The notes: generated by a model from the sequence alone, not told the origin. A DNA stretch of 39,081 bases from an uncultured Lachnospiraceae bacterium (GCA_944376745.1 CALWDR010000004.1:1-39081), one strand, 5' to 3'; shown: positions 24,876 to 34,080, numbered from the stretch's first letter. Program-made: numbers and translations.

Positions 24876-27008
24876 CTACTCCGCCGACTCCGCCGGAATG
24901 AACACCCGCTCCTGGTAGACAGTGGCGGGCTTGGGGCTGGCCTCCTTGGCCTCCCGGCAGAACTGCTCCTGGGAATTGACAAGCTTCTTGCCGCGCTTGT
25001 CGATCTTGGCATAGGAGCCGTCCGGCTGTAAAATGTGGGCCTTCACGTTATCCTCCAGCTGCACCTTCAGAATGTGCCTCACCTGGCTTTTTAACTCCTC
25101 GTTCTCCACCGGGAAGAGGATCTCCACCCGGCGGTCCAGATTCCGGGGCATCCAGTCGGCGCTTCCCATGTAGATCTCCTCCTGGCCGTCGTTGTGGAAG
25201 CAGAAGATCCGGCTGTGCTCCAGGAAGTTGCCCACGATGGAGTGGACGGAAATATTCTCGCTGACGCCGGGGATTCCCACCTTCAGGCAGCAGATGCCCC
25301 GGACCACCAGCTCAATCTGTACGCCGGCGGCGGAGGCCTCGTAGAGGGCCGCAATGATCTCCTGGTCGCACAGGGAATTCATCTTGGCCTTGATGAAGGC
25401 CTTCCGGCCCGCCCTGGCAAATTCCGTCTCCCGCCGGATCAGCCACAGGAATTTCTTCCGAAGCCAAAGGGGCGCGATCACCAGGCGGTTCCAGCTTAAG
25501 GGCTCCGAATACCCGGACAGCATGTTGAATACTGCCGTGGCGTCCTCGCCAATGGCCTCCGCGCAGGTGAACATCCCGCAGTCCGTATACAGCTTTGCCG
25601 TGGAGTCGTTGTAGTTGCCCGTCCCCAGGTGCACGTAGCGGCGGATGCCGTCCTCCTCCCGGCGCACCACCAGGGCGATCTTGCTGTGGGTCTTTAGCCC
25701 CACCAGGCCGTAGATCACATGGCAGCCCGCTTTCTCCAGCTTCTTGGCCCACACGATATTGTTCTCCTCGTCGAACCGGGCCTTCAGCTCCACCAGCACC
25801 GACACCTGCTTGCCGTTCTCCGCCGCCTGGGCCAGGGAGGCGATGATGGGCGAGTTGCCGCTGACACGGTACAGGGTCTGCTTGATGGCCAACACCTCCG
25901 GGTCCACGGAGGCCTGCCGGATGAAGTCCACCACCGGGTCAAAGGTCTGGTAGGGATGGTGCAGCAGAATATCCCCTTTGCGGATCTCCGCAAAAATGTC
26001 CTCACCGGGGACGATCCGGGGCACGGGCTGGGGCTTGTAGGGCTTGTTCCGCAGCTTGTCACAGCCCTCCAGCCCATACATTTTCATGAGGAAGGTCAGA
26101 TCCAGAGGACCCGGGATCTTGAAAATATCCTCCCTGGCGATGTGGAGCTCCTTCTCCAGGATGGACAACAGCTCCTTATCCATGCCGTCCTCCACCTCCA
26201 GGCGGATGACCTCGCCCCACTGGCGCTTCTTCAGCTGCTTTTGGATCTCCTGCAGCAGATCCTCCGCCTCGTCCTCGTCGATGGTGAGGTCGGCGTTGCG
26301 CATGATGCGGTAGGGATGCGCGCAGAGCACGTCGTAGTTCAAGAACAGGCGGTGTATATTCCGCTCGATGATCTGCTCCAGCAGAATGAAGGCCCGCTCC
26401 CCCTGCTTTTCCCCGGGAACCTGCACCAGCCGGTCCAGCACCGAGGGCACCTGCACGGTGGCAAACTCCGCCTCCTTCTCCTTTCCGTCCTTTTTGCTCA
26501 AAAGAGCCGCCAGATTCAGTGTCTTGTTGCGGATCAGCGGAAAAGGCCGGGAGGCGTCCACGGCCATGGGGGTCAGCACCGGATACACATTTTCCTGGAA
26601 ATACTTATCCACATATTCCCCCTGCTCTTTGTTCAGGTCCTCGTGAGCCAGGATGAGCCGAATCCCATTTTTCCCAAGGAGGGGCAGCAGGGAGCGGTTG
26701 AAGGTACTGTACTGAAGCTCTACCAGCTCCCGGGTATCCCGGTTGATGGCGGCAAGCTGCTCCGTGGCCGTCATGCCCGCAATGTCCTTCTTCTTATATT
26801 TGGCGTGGACCATATCCTTTAAGGAGGCCACCCGCACCATAAAGAACTCATCCAGGTTGGAGGAGGTAATGCTTACAAATTTCAGCCGCTCCAGCAGGGG
26901 AATGGACTTGTCCCTGGCCTCGTTGAGCACCCGCCCGTTAAATTTCAGCCAGCTCAGCTCACGGTTCTCATAATATTCCGGCTGCAAAAAATCCTTTGGT
27001 TTTTCCAT
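24876..27008 (-). CDS. ppk1: Polyphosphate kinase 1
   Basis: 710 residues, typical for PPK1. The ATG at 27008 has AGGAG 9 nt upstream; a GTG two codons earlier would be only 3 nt from it. The N-terminal domain has NRELSWLKFNGRVL, the head domain follows, and the two C-terminal PLD-like domains carry HSKIALVVRRE near 440 and HLGTGNYND near 458, the former containing the autophosphorylated His of the family. It makes polyphosphate from ATP. It lies directly downstream of ppx (47-nt gap), so synthesis and hydrolysis are co-transcribed. Confidence 0.97.
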   Translation of the reverse strand: MEKPKDFLQPEYYENRELSWLKFNGRVLNEARDKSIPLLERLKFVSITSSNLDEFFMVRVASLKDMVHAKYKKKDIAGMTATEQLAAINRDTRELVELQYSTFNRSLLPLLGKNGIRLILAHEDLNKEQGEYVDKYFQENVYPVLTPMAVDASRPFPLIRNKTLNLAALLSKKDGKEKEAEFATVQVPSVLDRLVQVPGEKQGERAFILLEQIIERNIHRLFLNYDVLCAHPYRIMRNADLTIDEDEAEDLLQEIQKQLKKRQWGEVIRLEVEDGMDKELLSILEKELHIAREDIFKIPGPLDLTFLMKMYGLEGCDKLRNKPYKPQPVPRIVPGEDIFAEIRKGDILLHHPYQTFDPVVDFIRQASVDPEVLAIKQTLYRVSGNSPIIASLAQAAENGKQVSVLVELKARFDEENNIVWAKKLEKAGCHVIYGLVGLKTHSKIALVVRREEDGIRRYVHLGTGNYNDSTAKLYTDCGMFTCAEAIGEDATAVFNMLSGYSEPLSWNRLVIAPLWLRKKFLWLIRRETEFARAGRKAFIKAKMNSLCDQEIIAALYEASAAGVQIELVVRGICCLKVGIPGVSENISVHSIVGNFLEHSRIFCFHNDGQEEIYMGSADWMPRNLDRRVEILFPVENEELKSQVRHILKVQLEDNVKAHILQPDGSYAKIDKRGKKLVNSQEQFCREAKEASPKPATVYQERVFIPAESAE

Positions 27009-27055
27009 GTTCACACTCTCCTAATCAGATACACATTTTCCCGTGTTGGCATACT

Positions 27056-28588
27056 TCAGTCAAATACATGCTTTTCCTTGATCACCGGCTGTACGGAGAA
27101 GATCCGCTCGAAGGCGTCCGCGTACACCGAAAACAGCCCTTTCTCCAGCACCATGTTTTCTCTGGTCTCCACCTGGATGACCAGCTGCTTGTCCGAAAGC
27201 CGCGCCTTGACGCTCCTAAGCTTCTGCCGCCGGCTTTGATCCAGCGCGGCGGCAAGCTTCAAGATGGCCGCCAGCTTTGCCACAATCAAATAGCTTTGCT
27301 GATCCATCTTATCCTTGACCTCCTCATAGGGAGCCAGAGGGCTCTCCGCGTAGCGCACGGTGCTGGCCACGATCTCCCGCTCCAGATGGGTCATACCGAT
27401 GATCTCCGAGGCCATGATGATCCCGTAGGAGCTGTCCGCCCCGTTGACCTGGCTGACATAGAGACCGCAGTCCTTTAAAATGGCCGCGGACTTTAACAGC
27501 AGACGCTCCCGGCGGCTCATGCCGTGGATGCGCTTCATGGCGTCAAAAATCGCCGCCGCCGTGTCCAGCACCACCTCCGTGTGGCCCGTATAGCCCTGAT
27601 AGCGGGAGGCCAGAGCCCTGGCCGCCGACAGGATATCCCCGTCAAAATCATGCTCCGGCTTCAGCATTTTGTGCTTCTGAGCATAGTCGATGGCGATCCC
27701 GTCGTTGATGTTGGTGCCGGGAAGCCACACATACTCCGCCCCGATCTCCTCCGTCACCCGCCGGTACAGCAGCACTGAGGCGGTCAGAAGGGGGTCCTGC
27801 TCCCGGATGAGATTCAGCTCCCGGGCGATCTCACCGGAATTTTTCCTGGAGAACCGCTTCACCGCCTTCAGGAACCGGGCGGCCTCGATGGTCCCATCCT
27901 CCAGCCGGTCCTCCGCCTTCAGTATGTCGCCGATGTAATCCCCCAGCAGGATCACATATTTGGGCTTCTTGCCCTGCAGATACAGCTCCCGGTAAATGGC
28001 AAGCTCCTTGTCGATCAGCTCCTGTATCTGGCTCTCATAGTCCACCACTCTGTCCTCGATGTGAGTGAGTCTTTCCCGCAGGCGCATAAGCCCCAGGTCG
28101 ATCTGCTGGGTGGTAAAGGCCTTCCCCTTCCAGAACAGGGTGATCTGCATGCTTCCGCCGCCCACATCCGCCACGGCAGCCCCCTCCTGGATGAGTTTCT
28201 CAAAAAACGGATTCACGGCCAGGGACTTATAGCCAATGAACCGGTGCTCGGAATTGCTTAAGATCCCCACCTCAATGCCCGTCCGAAGCCGGATCTGATC
28301 CAGGACAAACAGTTCGTTGCCCACGTCCCGAAGGACCGTGCTGGAATAGGCCCGGTAATCCGTCACCTGATAGCCCTCCATCATCCTGGAAAATTCCTTC
28401 AATACCTGGCACAGCTCCTCCACCAGCTCGTAGCCGATGATTCCCTTGGTGAAGGCGTCCCTGCCAAGCTCCACCCGGCTTCGGACATAATCGATCTTCC
28501 GAAGCTGCTTTTTGGGGGACAGCTCAAAAATTTTCAGGCTCACCTCATAGGAGCCGATATAGATTGCCGCAAATGTCTTTACCGCCAC
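27056..28588 (-). CDS. ppx: Exopolyphosphatase Ppx/GppA family
   Basis: 510 residues, GTG start with AAAGGAGG 8 nt upstream. The N-terminal sugar-kinase-like ATPase fold includes AAIYIGSYEVSLKIFEL and AVADVGGGSMQITLFW (about 138-153). The C-terminal HD-like helical domain includes VLDTAAAIFDAMKRIHGMSR and LLKSAAILKDCGLYVS. Members hydrolyse polyphosphate and/or pppGpp; with ppk1 next door, polyphosphate is the more likely substrate. GSYEV at the N-terminus replaces the more usual DLGSNS/T pattern, a variation seen in clostridial relatives. Confidence 0.92.
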   Translation of the reverse strand: MAVKTFAAIYIGSYEVSLKIFELSPKKQLRKIDYVRSRVELGRDAFTKGIIGYELVEELCQVLKEFSRMMEGYQVTDYRAYSSTVLRDVGNELFVLDQIRLRTGIEVGILSNSEHRFIGYKSLAVNPFFEKLIQEGAAVADVGGGSMQITLFWKGKAFTTQQIDLGLMRLRERLTHIEDRVVDYESQIQELIDKELAIYRELYLQGKKPKYVILLGDYIGDILKAEDRLEDGTIEAARFLKAVKRFSRKNSGEIARELNLIREQDPLLTASVLLYRRVTEEIGAEYVWLPGTNINDGIAIDYAQKHKMLKPEHDFDGDILSAARALASRYQGYTGHTEVVLDTAAAIFDAMKRIHGMSRRERLLLKSAAILKDCGLYVSQVNGADSSYGIIMASEIIGMTHLEREIVASTVRYAESPLAPYEEVKDKMDQQSYLIVAKLAAILKLAAALDQSRRQKLRSVKARLSDKQLVIQVETRENMVLEKGLFSVYADAFERIFSVQPVIKEKHVFD

Positions 28589-28645
28589 TGACAGTACCTC
28601 CTTTTCTCCGCAGCCGACTCCAGTGGCCGGCCGGTACGCATGTCT

Positions 28646-29938
28646 CTACTGCTGTCCCAGCAGATAGTCGATGAACTGCTGGGCGCATCTTCCCGACAGG
28701 CCGCCATGGCTTAGCTCCCACTTGTTGGCCTCCGCAAGAAGGGTCTCCGTGGGCAGAGAAACGCCGTTCTTCTCCGCCAGCACCCGGACGATCTCCTTGA
28801 ATTCTTTGGGCGTGGGGGAGCCGAAATAAATCTTCACCCCGAAGCGGGCCACCAGAGAGAGCTTCTCCTGCACCGTGTCATTCTTGTGCAGGTCGTCCTG
28901 GCGCTCCTCCTTGTCGCTGAACTTCTCCCGCACCAGATGGCGGCGGTTGGAGGTGGCATAGATCAAAATATTATCCGGCTTTCGCTCCAGGCCGCCCTCG
29001 ATGACGGCCTTCAGATATTTGTACTCGATCTCAAATTCCTCAAAGGACAGATCGTCCATATAAATGATGAACTTGTAGTTCCGGTTCTTGATCTGGGCAA
29101 TGACGCTGTTTAGATCCTGAAACTGATGCTTATAGATCTCGATCATCCGAAGGCCCTGGTCATAATACTGGTTCACGATGGCCTTGACGCTGGTGGATTT
29201 TCCCGTGCCGGCGTCCCCAAACAGCAGGCAGTTGTTGGCCTTTTTCCCTTTCACGAAGGCCTCGGTGTTGGCCACAAGCTTCTCCTTGGCAAGCTCATAG
29301 CCCACAAGGTCGTCAAGATGCACATGGGCGATGTTGGTGATGGGCACGATCTCGGCGCCCTGATCGCTGTGCACAATGCGGAAGGCCTTGTGAAGCCCGA
29401 ATTTCCCCACGCCGAAATTTTTGTAAAATTCCGCCACCAGATACTGGAACCTCTCCGGGCTTTCCGCCTTCGCCAGCCGGTTGCTTAAGGACACGATATT
29501 GTCCCGAATCCGGGTGTTGTACACCTTGCCCCCGGTCTCCACCCGGCAGTAATCCTGGATGGCGGTAAGCTCCGGAAGCCCCAGCGCCTCCGCCGCGGCC
29601 AAAAGGTCCTTGTCGAAAAGCTCCTTGAAAACGGCAAAATCGTGAAGAGCAAAGCGGTTGATGCTCCCCTCCACCATGCCCCGGATCTCGCAGGCCACAC
29701 TGTAGGCATTTTCCTGATTTACAATGAGAAAGGTGAGATAATTGTGCCACAGGTTTCCCTCAAAGCCATGGCTTTCGGACACCTCGATGAGCCTGTGAAG
29801 GACGTCGTATCCAAGATTCCTCAGATCCTCCCGCTTCTTGTGGTCTTCGATGTCATAGTGATCCAACAAATAGGTGAAATCCTGGAAAATATCCTGGTCC
29901 TTCACCTGATACAGGATTAATTCTTTTGCATGATTCAT
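28646..29938 (-). CDS. DUF815 AAA ATPase
   Basis: 430 residues from the ATG at 29938 with AAGGTG 8 nt upstream; the longer frame to 30049 has no supporting site. A helical N-terminal region (about 1-190) precedes the DUF815 AAA domain, with Walker A LLFGDAGTGKSTSVKAIV near 237-252, Walker B FIIYMDDLSFEEFEIEYK near 290-305, and NRRHLVREKFSDKEERQDD. The protein ends AQQFIDYLLGQQ. DUF815 ATPases are common and their role is unsettled. It lies between pheA and ppx on the same strand. Confidence 0.9.
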   Translation of the reverse strand: MNHAKELILYQVKDQDIFQDFTYLLDHYDIEDHKKREDLRNLGYDVLHRLIEVSESHGFEGNLWHNYLTFLIVNQENAYSVACEIRGMVEGSINRFALHDFAVFKELFDKDLLAAAEALGLPELTAIQDYCRVETGGKVYNTRIRDNIVSLSNRLAKAESPERFQYLVAEFYKNFGVGKFGLHKAFRIVHSDQGAEIVPITNIAHVHLDDLVGYELAKEKLVANTEAFVKGKKANNCLLFGDAGTGKSTSVKAIVNQYYDQGLRMIEIYKHQFQDLNSVIAQIKNRNYKFIIYMDDLSFEEFEIEYKYLKAVIEGGLERKPDNILIYATSNRRHLVREKFSDKEERQDDLHKNDTVQEKLSLVARFGVKIYFGSPTPKEFKEIVRVLAEKNGVSLPTETLLAEANKWELSHGGLSGRCAQQFIDYLLGQQ

Positions 29939-30057
29939 TGTTCTTACACCTTCTGTTCTTTCTTCATTTTCCTGTCTTTCGCATATTTTCACAACCGCCG
30001 CCCGGCATCTCGTGTACTGTTCTTCGTGATCGGTCCGGTTATCTGGCAAACGGTGTA

Positions 30058-31188
30058 CTAATAATTTCCCAGAATCCAGAGCCTCCGGGTCTCCTCCCTC
30101 AGTCCCCGCAGGGCGTTCTGCACGGCGCTGTCCCTGAAATTGCCGTCAAAATCCACGAAGAACCGGTACTCAAAGCTCTTGTCCTTGATGGGCCGGGACT
30201 CTATCTTGTTCATATTTAAGTCGTTGTAGATAAAATGGGACAGCGCCCGGTACAGGGAACCGCTCTCATGGGGCACCTCAAAGCAGATGCTGATCTTCCC
30301 GGCGTCCTTTACGCAGATCTTCCGCCCGGTGACGATGAGGAAGCGGGTACTGTTCTCACTGCTGTAATTGATGGAGCCTTTCAGGACCTTCAGGCCGTAA
30401 ATCTCCGCCGTTAAGGGATTGGCGATGGCCGCCTGGTTCTTAAGGCCATCCTCCAGCACCTTTTTGGCGGCCACAGCCGTATTTTTCAGGGAGATCCGCT
30501 CCCAGTCCCGGTGCTCATCCAGAAAATCCACACACTGCATGAGGGCCTGGGGATGGGAATAGACGCAGGTGATGTCAGGCAGCTCCGCCCCCGGCAGGGC
30601 CAGCAGGGCATGGTCAATCTTGATGGTCTGCTCTCCCACGATGTAGTGGCCGTACTCCTGGAGCAGATCGTAATTCTCGCTGACGATCCCGGCGGTGGAA
30701 TTTTCAATAGGAAGCACCGCATAGTCCGCCGCTCCCCGGCGGATGGCCTCCATGGCGTCCCGCCAGGTCTCCACATGGAAAGCGCCGGGGCACTCCCCGA
30801 AAAAGGCCTTCATGGCCATCTGGCTGTAGGCTCCCTCTACCCCCTGATACACCACCCGGGCTCCCGCACAATCCAGCCTGTCCACCACTTCAAAATCCGT
30901 CCCCTTCACCGGTCCCTGCCCGGCCATCAGCTGGTACTGGCGTTTTCTGCTGATGGACATGATCTGCGCAAACAGCTCCTGGATGCTTTTCTTAGAAAAT
31001 TCACTGGCCGCAAGGCCGCTTAGCCGCGAAAGCTTCTCCGCCTCCCGCTGCCGGTCCAACACCGGCCTGCCGCTGGCGATCTTGTACTCCGCCACCTGGG
31101 TGGTGAGCGCCAGCCGTTTCTCAAATAAAGCTACCAGTTTTTCATCAATCGCATCGATTTCTCCGCGAATCTCTGACAGTTCTCTCAT
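30058..31188 (-). CDS. pheA: Chorismate mutase / prephenate dehydratase
   Basis: 376 residues from the ATG at 31188; an ATG three codons earlier (31197) is only 2 nt from GGAG and is less likely. The N-terminal AroQ chorismate mutase covers about 1-85 (RELSEIRGEIDAIDEKLVAL), prephenate dehydratase about 105-285 (VVYQGVEGAYSQMAM, LPIENSTAGIV), and the ACT domain about 290-376 (SICFEVPHESGSLYRALS, KIESRP). It turns chorismate into prephenate and then phenylpyruvate. The ACT domain with ESRP is the known site of Phe feedback inhibition. The leader is short and shows no T-box. Promoter at 31223-31251. Confidence 0.96.
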   Translation of the reverse strand: MRELSEIRGEIDAIDEKLVALFEKRLALTTQVAEYKIASGRPVLDRQREAEKLSRLSGLAASEFSKKSIQELFAQIMSISRKRQYQLMAGQGPVKGTDFEVVDRLDCAGARVVYQGVEGAYSQMAMKAFFGECPGAFHVETWRDAMEAIRRGAADYAVLPIENSTAGIVSENYDLLQEYGHYIVGEQTIKIDHALLALPGAELPDITCVYSHPQALMQCVDFLDEHRDWERISLKNTAVAAKKVLEDGLKNQAAIANPLTAEIYGLKVLKGSINYSSENSTRFLIVTGRKICVKDAGKISICFEVPHESGSLYRALSHFIYNDLNMNKIESRPIKDKSFEYRFFVDFDGNFRDSAVQNALRGLREETRRLWILGNY

Positions 31189-31222
31189 ATCCTGCATCTC
31201 TCCAAAAAAATATAATACTCAT

Positions 31223-31251
31223 ATCATACCCCATTGCGGCGCAAATCGCAA
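31223..31251 (-). promoter_or_regulatory. Promoter of pheA
   Basis: TTGCGA (31251-31246) and TATGAT (31228-31223) on the minus strand, 17-nt spacer. The inverted repeat TTGCGGC (31234-31240) / GCCGCAA (31261-31267) overlaps this promoter. Confidence 0.6.
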
Positions 31252-31268
31252 GGCTTGAGGGCCGCAAC

Positions 31269-31324
31269 TTTTGTAAAATTTAGGTGAAATATTATTTGAA
31301 TTTACAAAAAAACGGTGCTAAAAT
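31269..31324 (+). promoter_or_regulatory. MATE promoter with operator-like palindrome
   Basis: TTGAAT (31296-31301) and TAAAAT (31319-31324) with a 17-nt spacer form the promoter. TTTTGTAAA (31269-31277) and TTTACAAAA (31301-31309) are exact complements, and the right arm overlaps the -35 box, as a repressor site would. No regulator gene is next to it. Confidence 0.6.
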
Positions 31325-31396
31325 AAAAAAAGTTTCGCAAGGATGTCCCAAAATCAGCAAAAAAACAAGGAAACTCCAGATACGAAAGGCAAAACC

Positions 31397-32806
31397 ATGA
31401 ACGTAAGAACAGAACCAAAAAAGGAACCCTTTTTCACCAGAGACCCGGCATTTTTCAGGACCTTATTTTCCATGATGCTGGTGGTGGCCCTGCAGAACCT
31501 GGTGGCCTACAGCGTCAACATGGCCGACAACATCATGCTGGGAAGCTACCGCCAGGACGCCCTGTCGGGAGCCGCCACCGTGAACCAGATTTTTTTCATG
31601 GTCCAACAGATCGCCATGGCCATCGGAAATTCCCTGGTAGTGCTGTCCTCCCAGTACTGGGGAGAGAAACGCACCGGGCCCATCCACGCCCTCACGGGCA
31701 TCGCCCTGAAATTCGGCGCGCTGGCAAGCCTCCTGATCCTGGCTGTCTGCATGCTGCTTCCGGTTCCGCTTCTGCGCCTTTTTACCGACGATACACAGAT
31801 CATCGCCCAGGGGCAGCGCTATCTGGCCCTGGTGCAGTGGACCTTCGCCCTGTATATCCTCACCAACATCCTGATGTCGGTCCTGCGCAGCGTGGGCACG
31901 GTGAAGATCTCCTTCTATATCTCCATCGTCTCCCTCCTCGTCAACGTGGCCATCAACTACGTCCTGATCTTCGGCCATTTCGGTTTTCCGGAGCTGGGCG
32001 TTGTGGGCGCTGCCGTGGGAACTCTCGCGGCCCGCACCCTGGAACTTGTGATCGTGGTGGTCTATCTGGCAAAATTTGACAGGAAGCTTAAGCTCTTCTC
32101 CGGGGGACTGTCTGCCGGAAGAGCGCATTCCAACACTTCCGCTACGGATCACCGGGGACTTCGAAGAGATTACGCCAGAGTGGTCGCCCCCAACCTGGTT
32201 TCCCAGATCCTGTGGGGCGTCTCCGTCCCCATCCAGACAGCCATCCTGGGGCACCTGTCCACCGACGCCATCGCCGCCAACTCCGTGGCCACCACCTTCT
32301 ATCAGTATTTGAAGGTGATCGTGGTGGCCATGTCCTCCGCCTCCGCCGTGATGATCGGCAACGCCATCGGCAAAGGGGACCACAAAAAGGTCAAAAGCGA
32401 CGCCCGCACCCTCTGCGTCATCGACTTGGCCGTAGGCCTTGTGCTGGGCCTTGCGCTTTTTCTCCTTAGGGGGCCCCTTCTGTCCTTCTACAACCTCACC
32501 GATGATGCCACGGAGATGGCGCTGAATCTCATCGCGCTCATGAGCCTCATCATGGTGGGCATGTCCTATCAGATGCCCGTAAGCTCCGGCATCATCCAGG
32601 GCGGCGGAGACGTGACCTTCACCATGAAGATGAATCTGGTAAGCGTCTGGCTCATCGTCATGCCCCTGTCCTTTGCGGCAGCCTTCTGGTGGAAATGGCC
32701 CGTGGAGGCCGTAGTGCTCTGCGTCCAGTCGGACCAGATCTTCAAGGGGCTGCCAACCTTCCTGCGGTTCCGAAGCTATAAGTGGATGAAGAAGCTGACC
32801 AGCTAG
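31397..32806 (+). CDS. MATE-family efflux transporter
   Basis: 469 residues from the ATG at 31397 (MNVRTEPKKEPFFTRDPAFF), which has AAAGG 7 nt upstream. An earlier in-frame ATG (31343) touches its purine tract and seems too close. About 12 membrane segments are visible. Typical MATE features are QNLVAYSVNMADNIMLG, SGAATVNQIFFM and, in the second half, VVAPNLVSQILWGVSVPIQ. MATE proteins export cationic drugs or metabolites using Na+ or H+ gradients; the substrate is unknown. The gene is alone on the plus strand, with its own promoter, and is followed by the foldback element. Confidence 0.94.
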   Translation: MNVRTEPKKEPFFTRDPAFFRTLFSMMLVVALQNLVAYSVNMADNIMLGSYRQDALSGAATVNQIFFMVQQIAMAIGNSLVVLSSQYWGEKRTGPIHALTGIALKFGALASLLILAVCMLLPVPLLRLFTDDTQIIAQGQRYLALVQWTFALYILTNILMSVLRSVGTVKISFYISIVSLLVNVAINYVLIFGHFGFPELGVVGAAVGTLAARTLELVIVVVYLAKFDRKLKLFSGGLSAGRAHSNTSATDHRGLRRDYARVVAPNLVSQILWGVSVPIQTAILGHLSTDAIAANSVATTFYQYLKVIVVAMSSASAVMIGNAIGKGDHKKVKSDARTLCVIDLAVGLVLGLALFLLRGPLLSFYNLTDDATEMALNLIALMSLIMVGMSYQMPVSSGIIQGGGDVTFTMKMNLVSVWLIVMPLSFAAAFWWKWPVEAVVLCVQSDQIFKGLPTFLRFRSYKWMKKLTS

Positions 32807-32816
32807 GGCACACTTA

Positions 32817-33067
32817 CTGTTCATGGGAGGGGAAAATAGGTAACTAACAGTTTTTGTCTGGAGGTCGCCCTGGATAGTGATTTTGTTCACGCAGACACGC
32901 TTTCGCTCAGCGAAAGACGCAGCGGTACTAGACTCACCGCCCGCAAAGCGTCCGGTTCGTCAAGTGCCGGCGTCTTTCAATGGTCTGCTTTTAACAAAAT
33001 CACTATCCAGGGCTACGTTCCAGTCAAAAGCTGGAAAGTTTATCTATTTTCCCCACCCTGTGAACAG
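32817..33067. mobile_element. MITE-like foldback element, 251 bp
   Basis: The ends are about 71-bp imperfect inverted repeats: left 32817-32887 (ctgttcatgggagggg... to ggatagtgattttgtt) and right 32993-33067. The inner 20+ bases are an exact complement, the outer parts carry a few mismatches and small indels. Inside lie further stems: CTTTCGCT-c-AGCGAAAG at 32900-32916 and GAAAGACGC (32912-32920) pairing with GCGTCTTTC (32970-32978). No ORF and no target duplication were seen. It could be a non-autonomous transposon or a structured RNA. It fills most of the gap after the MATE gene. Confidence 0.75.
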
Positions 33068-33110
33068 CAACCAAGAATGGAAAAGCCGCCGGGATTTTTC
33101 TGAAAATCCC

Positions 33111-33140
33111 TTGACCATATCGCATTATCAGATGTATAAT
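33111..33140 (+). promoter_or_regulatory. Promoter of YD lipoprotein gene
   Basis: TTGACC (33111-33116) and TATAAT (33135-33140), 18-nt spacer. Directly before it, GGGATTTT-tctg-AAAATCCC (33091-33110) forms a perfect 8-bp hairpin. The start codon is about 58 nt downstream of the -10 box. Confidence 0.65.
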
Positions 33141-33197
33141 TTATATTATTAATAATGCGAATCCATAGATCCGCAACCAAAGGAAGAATCTTTACCT

Positions 33198-34049
33198 ATG
33201 AAAAAAATACTGCTCACCCTTACCTGCGCGCTGCTGTTTTCCCTGTGCGGCTGCGGCGCAAAAGACGCGGAAACGCCAGACGCTCCGGAGCAGAGCACAA
33301 CCGATGAAGGTACGTCCGGCGAAGGTACGTCTGACGAAAGTACATCCAGCGAAGCTTCCAGCACGTCCGACGACGCGGAAGCTTCGGAGAATGCTTCCGT
33401 TCCCGAGGAAACGGCCCCCTCCGGCTCTGCCGTGAAGCTTCTGGCAAGAGAATACATCCACCGCACAGACCAGGACGGTCAGGTCAGCTCCTACAATGTT
33501 CCCATTTACACAGAGTCTCCGCTGTACGATGGCATTGAGCGGTACACGCCCGACGACATTTTTCTGGAAACCATTGAGGAGCGCACGTATACCATCGACG
33601 AAGCCGGAAGAACGCTTCTCCAATCTCCCATTAACAACGCCAGTACGGCGACTTATATTTACAATGAAGCAGGCAGGCTCACAGAATACCAGTCAAAGCA
33701 TTCCAATGGAGCCATCCTGGAATGGTATGCGCTGACCTATGACGCTTCCGGCCTCCTGACCCAGAAAATCAATCTGGACGATGATGGAAATGCGACCACC
33801 GCCGTATGGAATTATATTTATGACCAGGCTGGAAATATCATCCGCCGGGAAGACCCCTATGGGGCATGGACGGAATATACCTACGACGAGGATGGCTATC
33901 CCCTCACCTCGGTAAGCTATGACGCGGACGGGGAGCAGTCGGATGTGTGGTCCAGCTTTGAATACGAAGAGATCGCCGTGGAGCCGCTGCCGGAATTTAT
34001 GGGATCGGCAAAGCAATGGGTCCTGACGGATTTGGTGTACCTGTACTAA
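33198..34049 (+). CDS. Lipoprotein with YD/RHS-type repeats
   Basis: 283 residues. The signal is MKKILLTLTCALLFSLCGCG, a lipobox-like LCGC with Cys19 as likely lipidation site. A Ser/Thr/Glu/Asp-rich linker with GEGTSDESTSSE-type repeats covers about 30-75. The rest has repeated Tyr-Asp/Gly motifs (TYTIDEAGRTL, TYIYNEAGRLTEYQSK, NYIYDQAGNIIRRED, EYTYDEDGYPLTSVSYDADG), as in RHS/YD proteins but short. The function is unknown; a surface-exposed beta structure is likely. The ribosome binding site AAAGGAAG is about 12 nt away. A relative is encoded convergently in the remnant at 34210. Confidence 0.85.
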   Translation: MKKILLTLTCALLFSLCGCGAKDAETPDAPEQSTTDEGTSGEGTSDESTSSEASSTSDDAEASENASVPEETAPSGSAVKLLAREYIHRTDQDGQVSSYNVPIYTESPLYDGIERYTPDDIFLETIEERTYTIDEAGRTLLQSPINNASTATYIYNEAGRLTEYQSKHSNGAILEWYALTYDASGLLTQKINLDDDGNATTAVWNYIYDQAGNIIRREDPYGAWTEYTYDEDGYPLTSVSYDADGEQSDVWSSFEYEEIAVEPLPEFMGSAKQWVLTDLVYLY

Positions 34050-34080
34050 ACAACAAAACATCTGCCTGCAAGCAATAGAA

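Noticed and set aside
31189..31222. T-box or Phe-codon attenuator before pheA
   Set aside because: The leader is only about 28 nt long and has no Phe-rich leader ORF or T-box core.
31463..32890. Minus-strand frame of about 475 codons opposite the MATE gene
   Set aside because: His/Asp/Gly-rich antisense shadow of a membrane protein; the plus strand has clear MATE features.
32817..33067. Classical intrinsic terminator of the MATE gene
   Set aside because: The structure is about 250 nt long with nested stems and no U-run at a stem end, unlike an intrinsic terminator. A foldback element explains it better.
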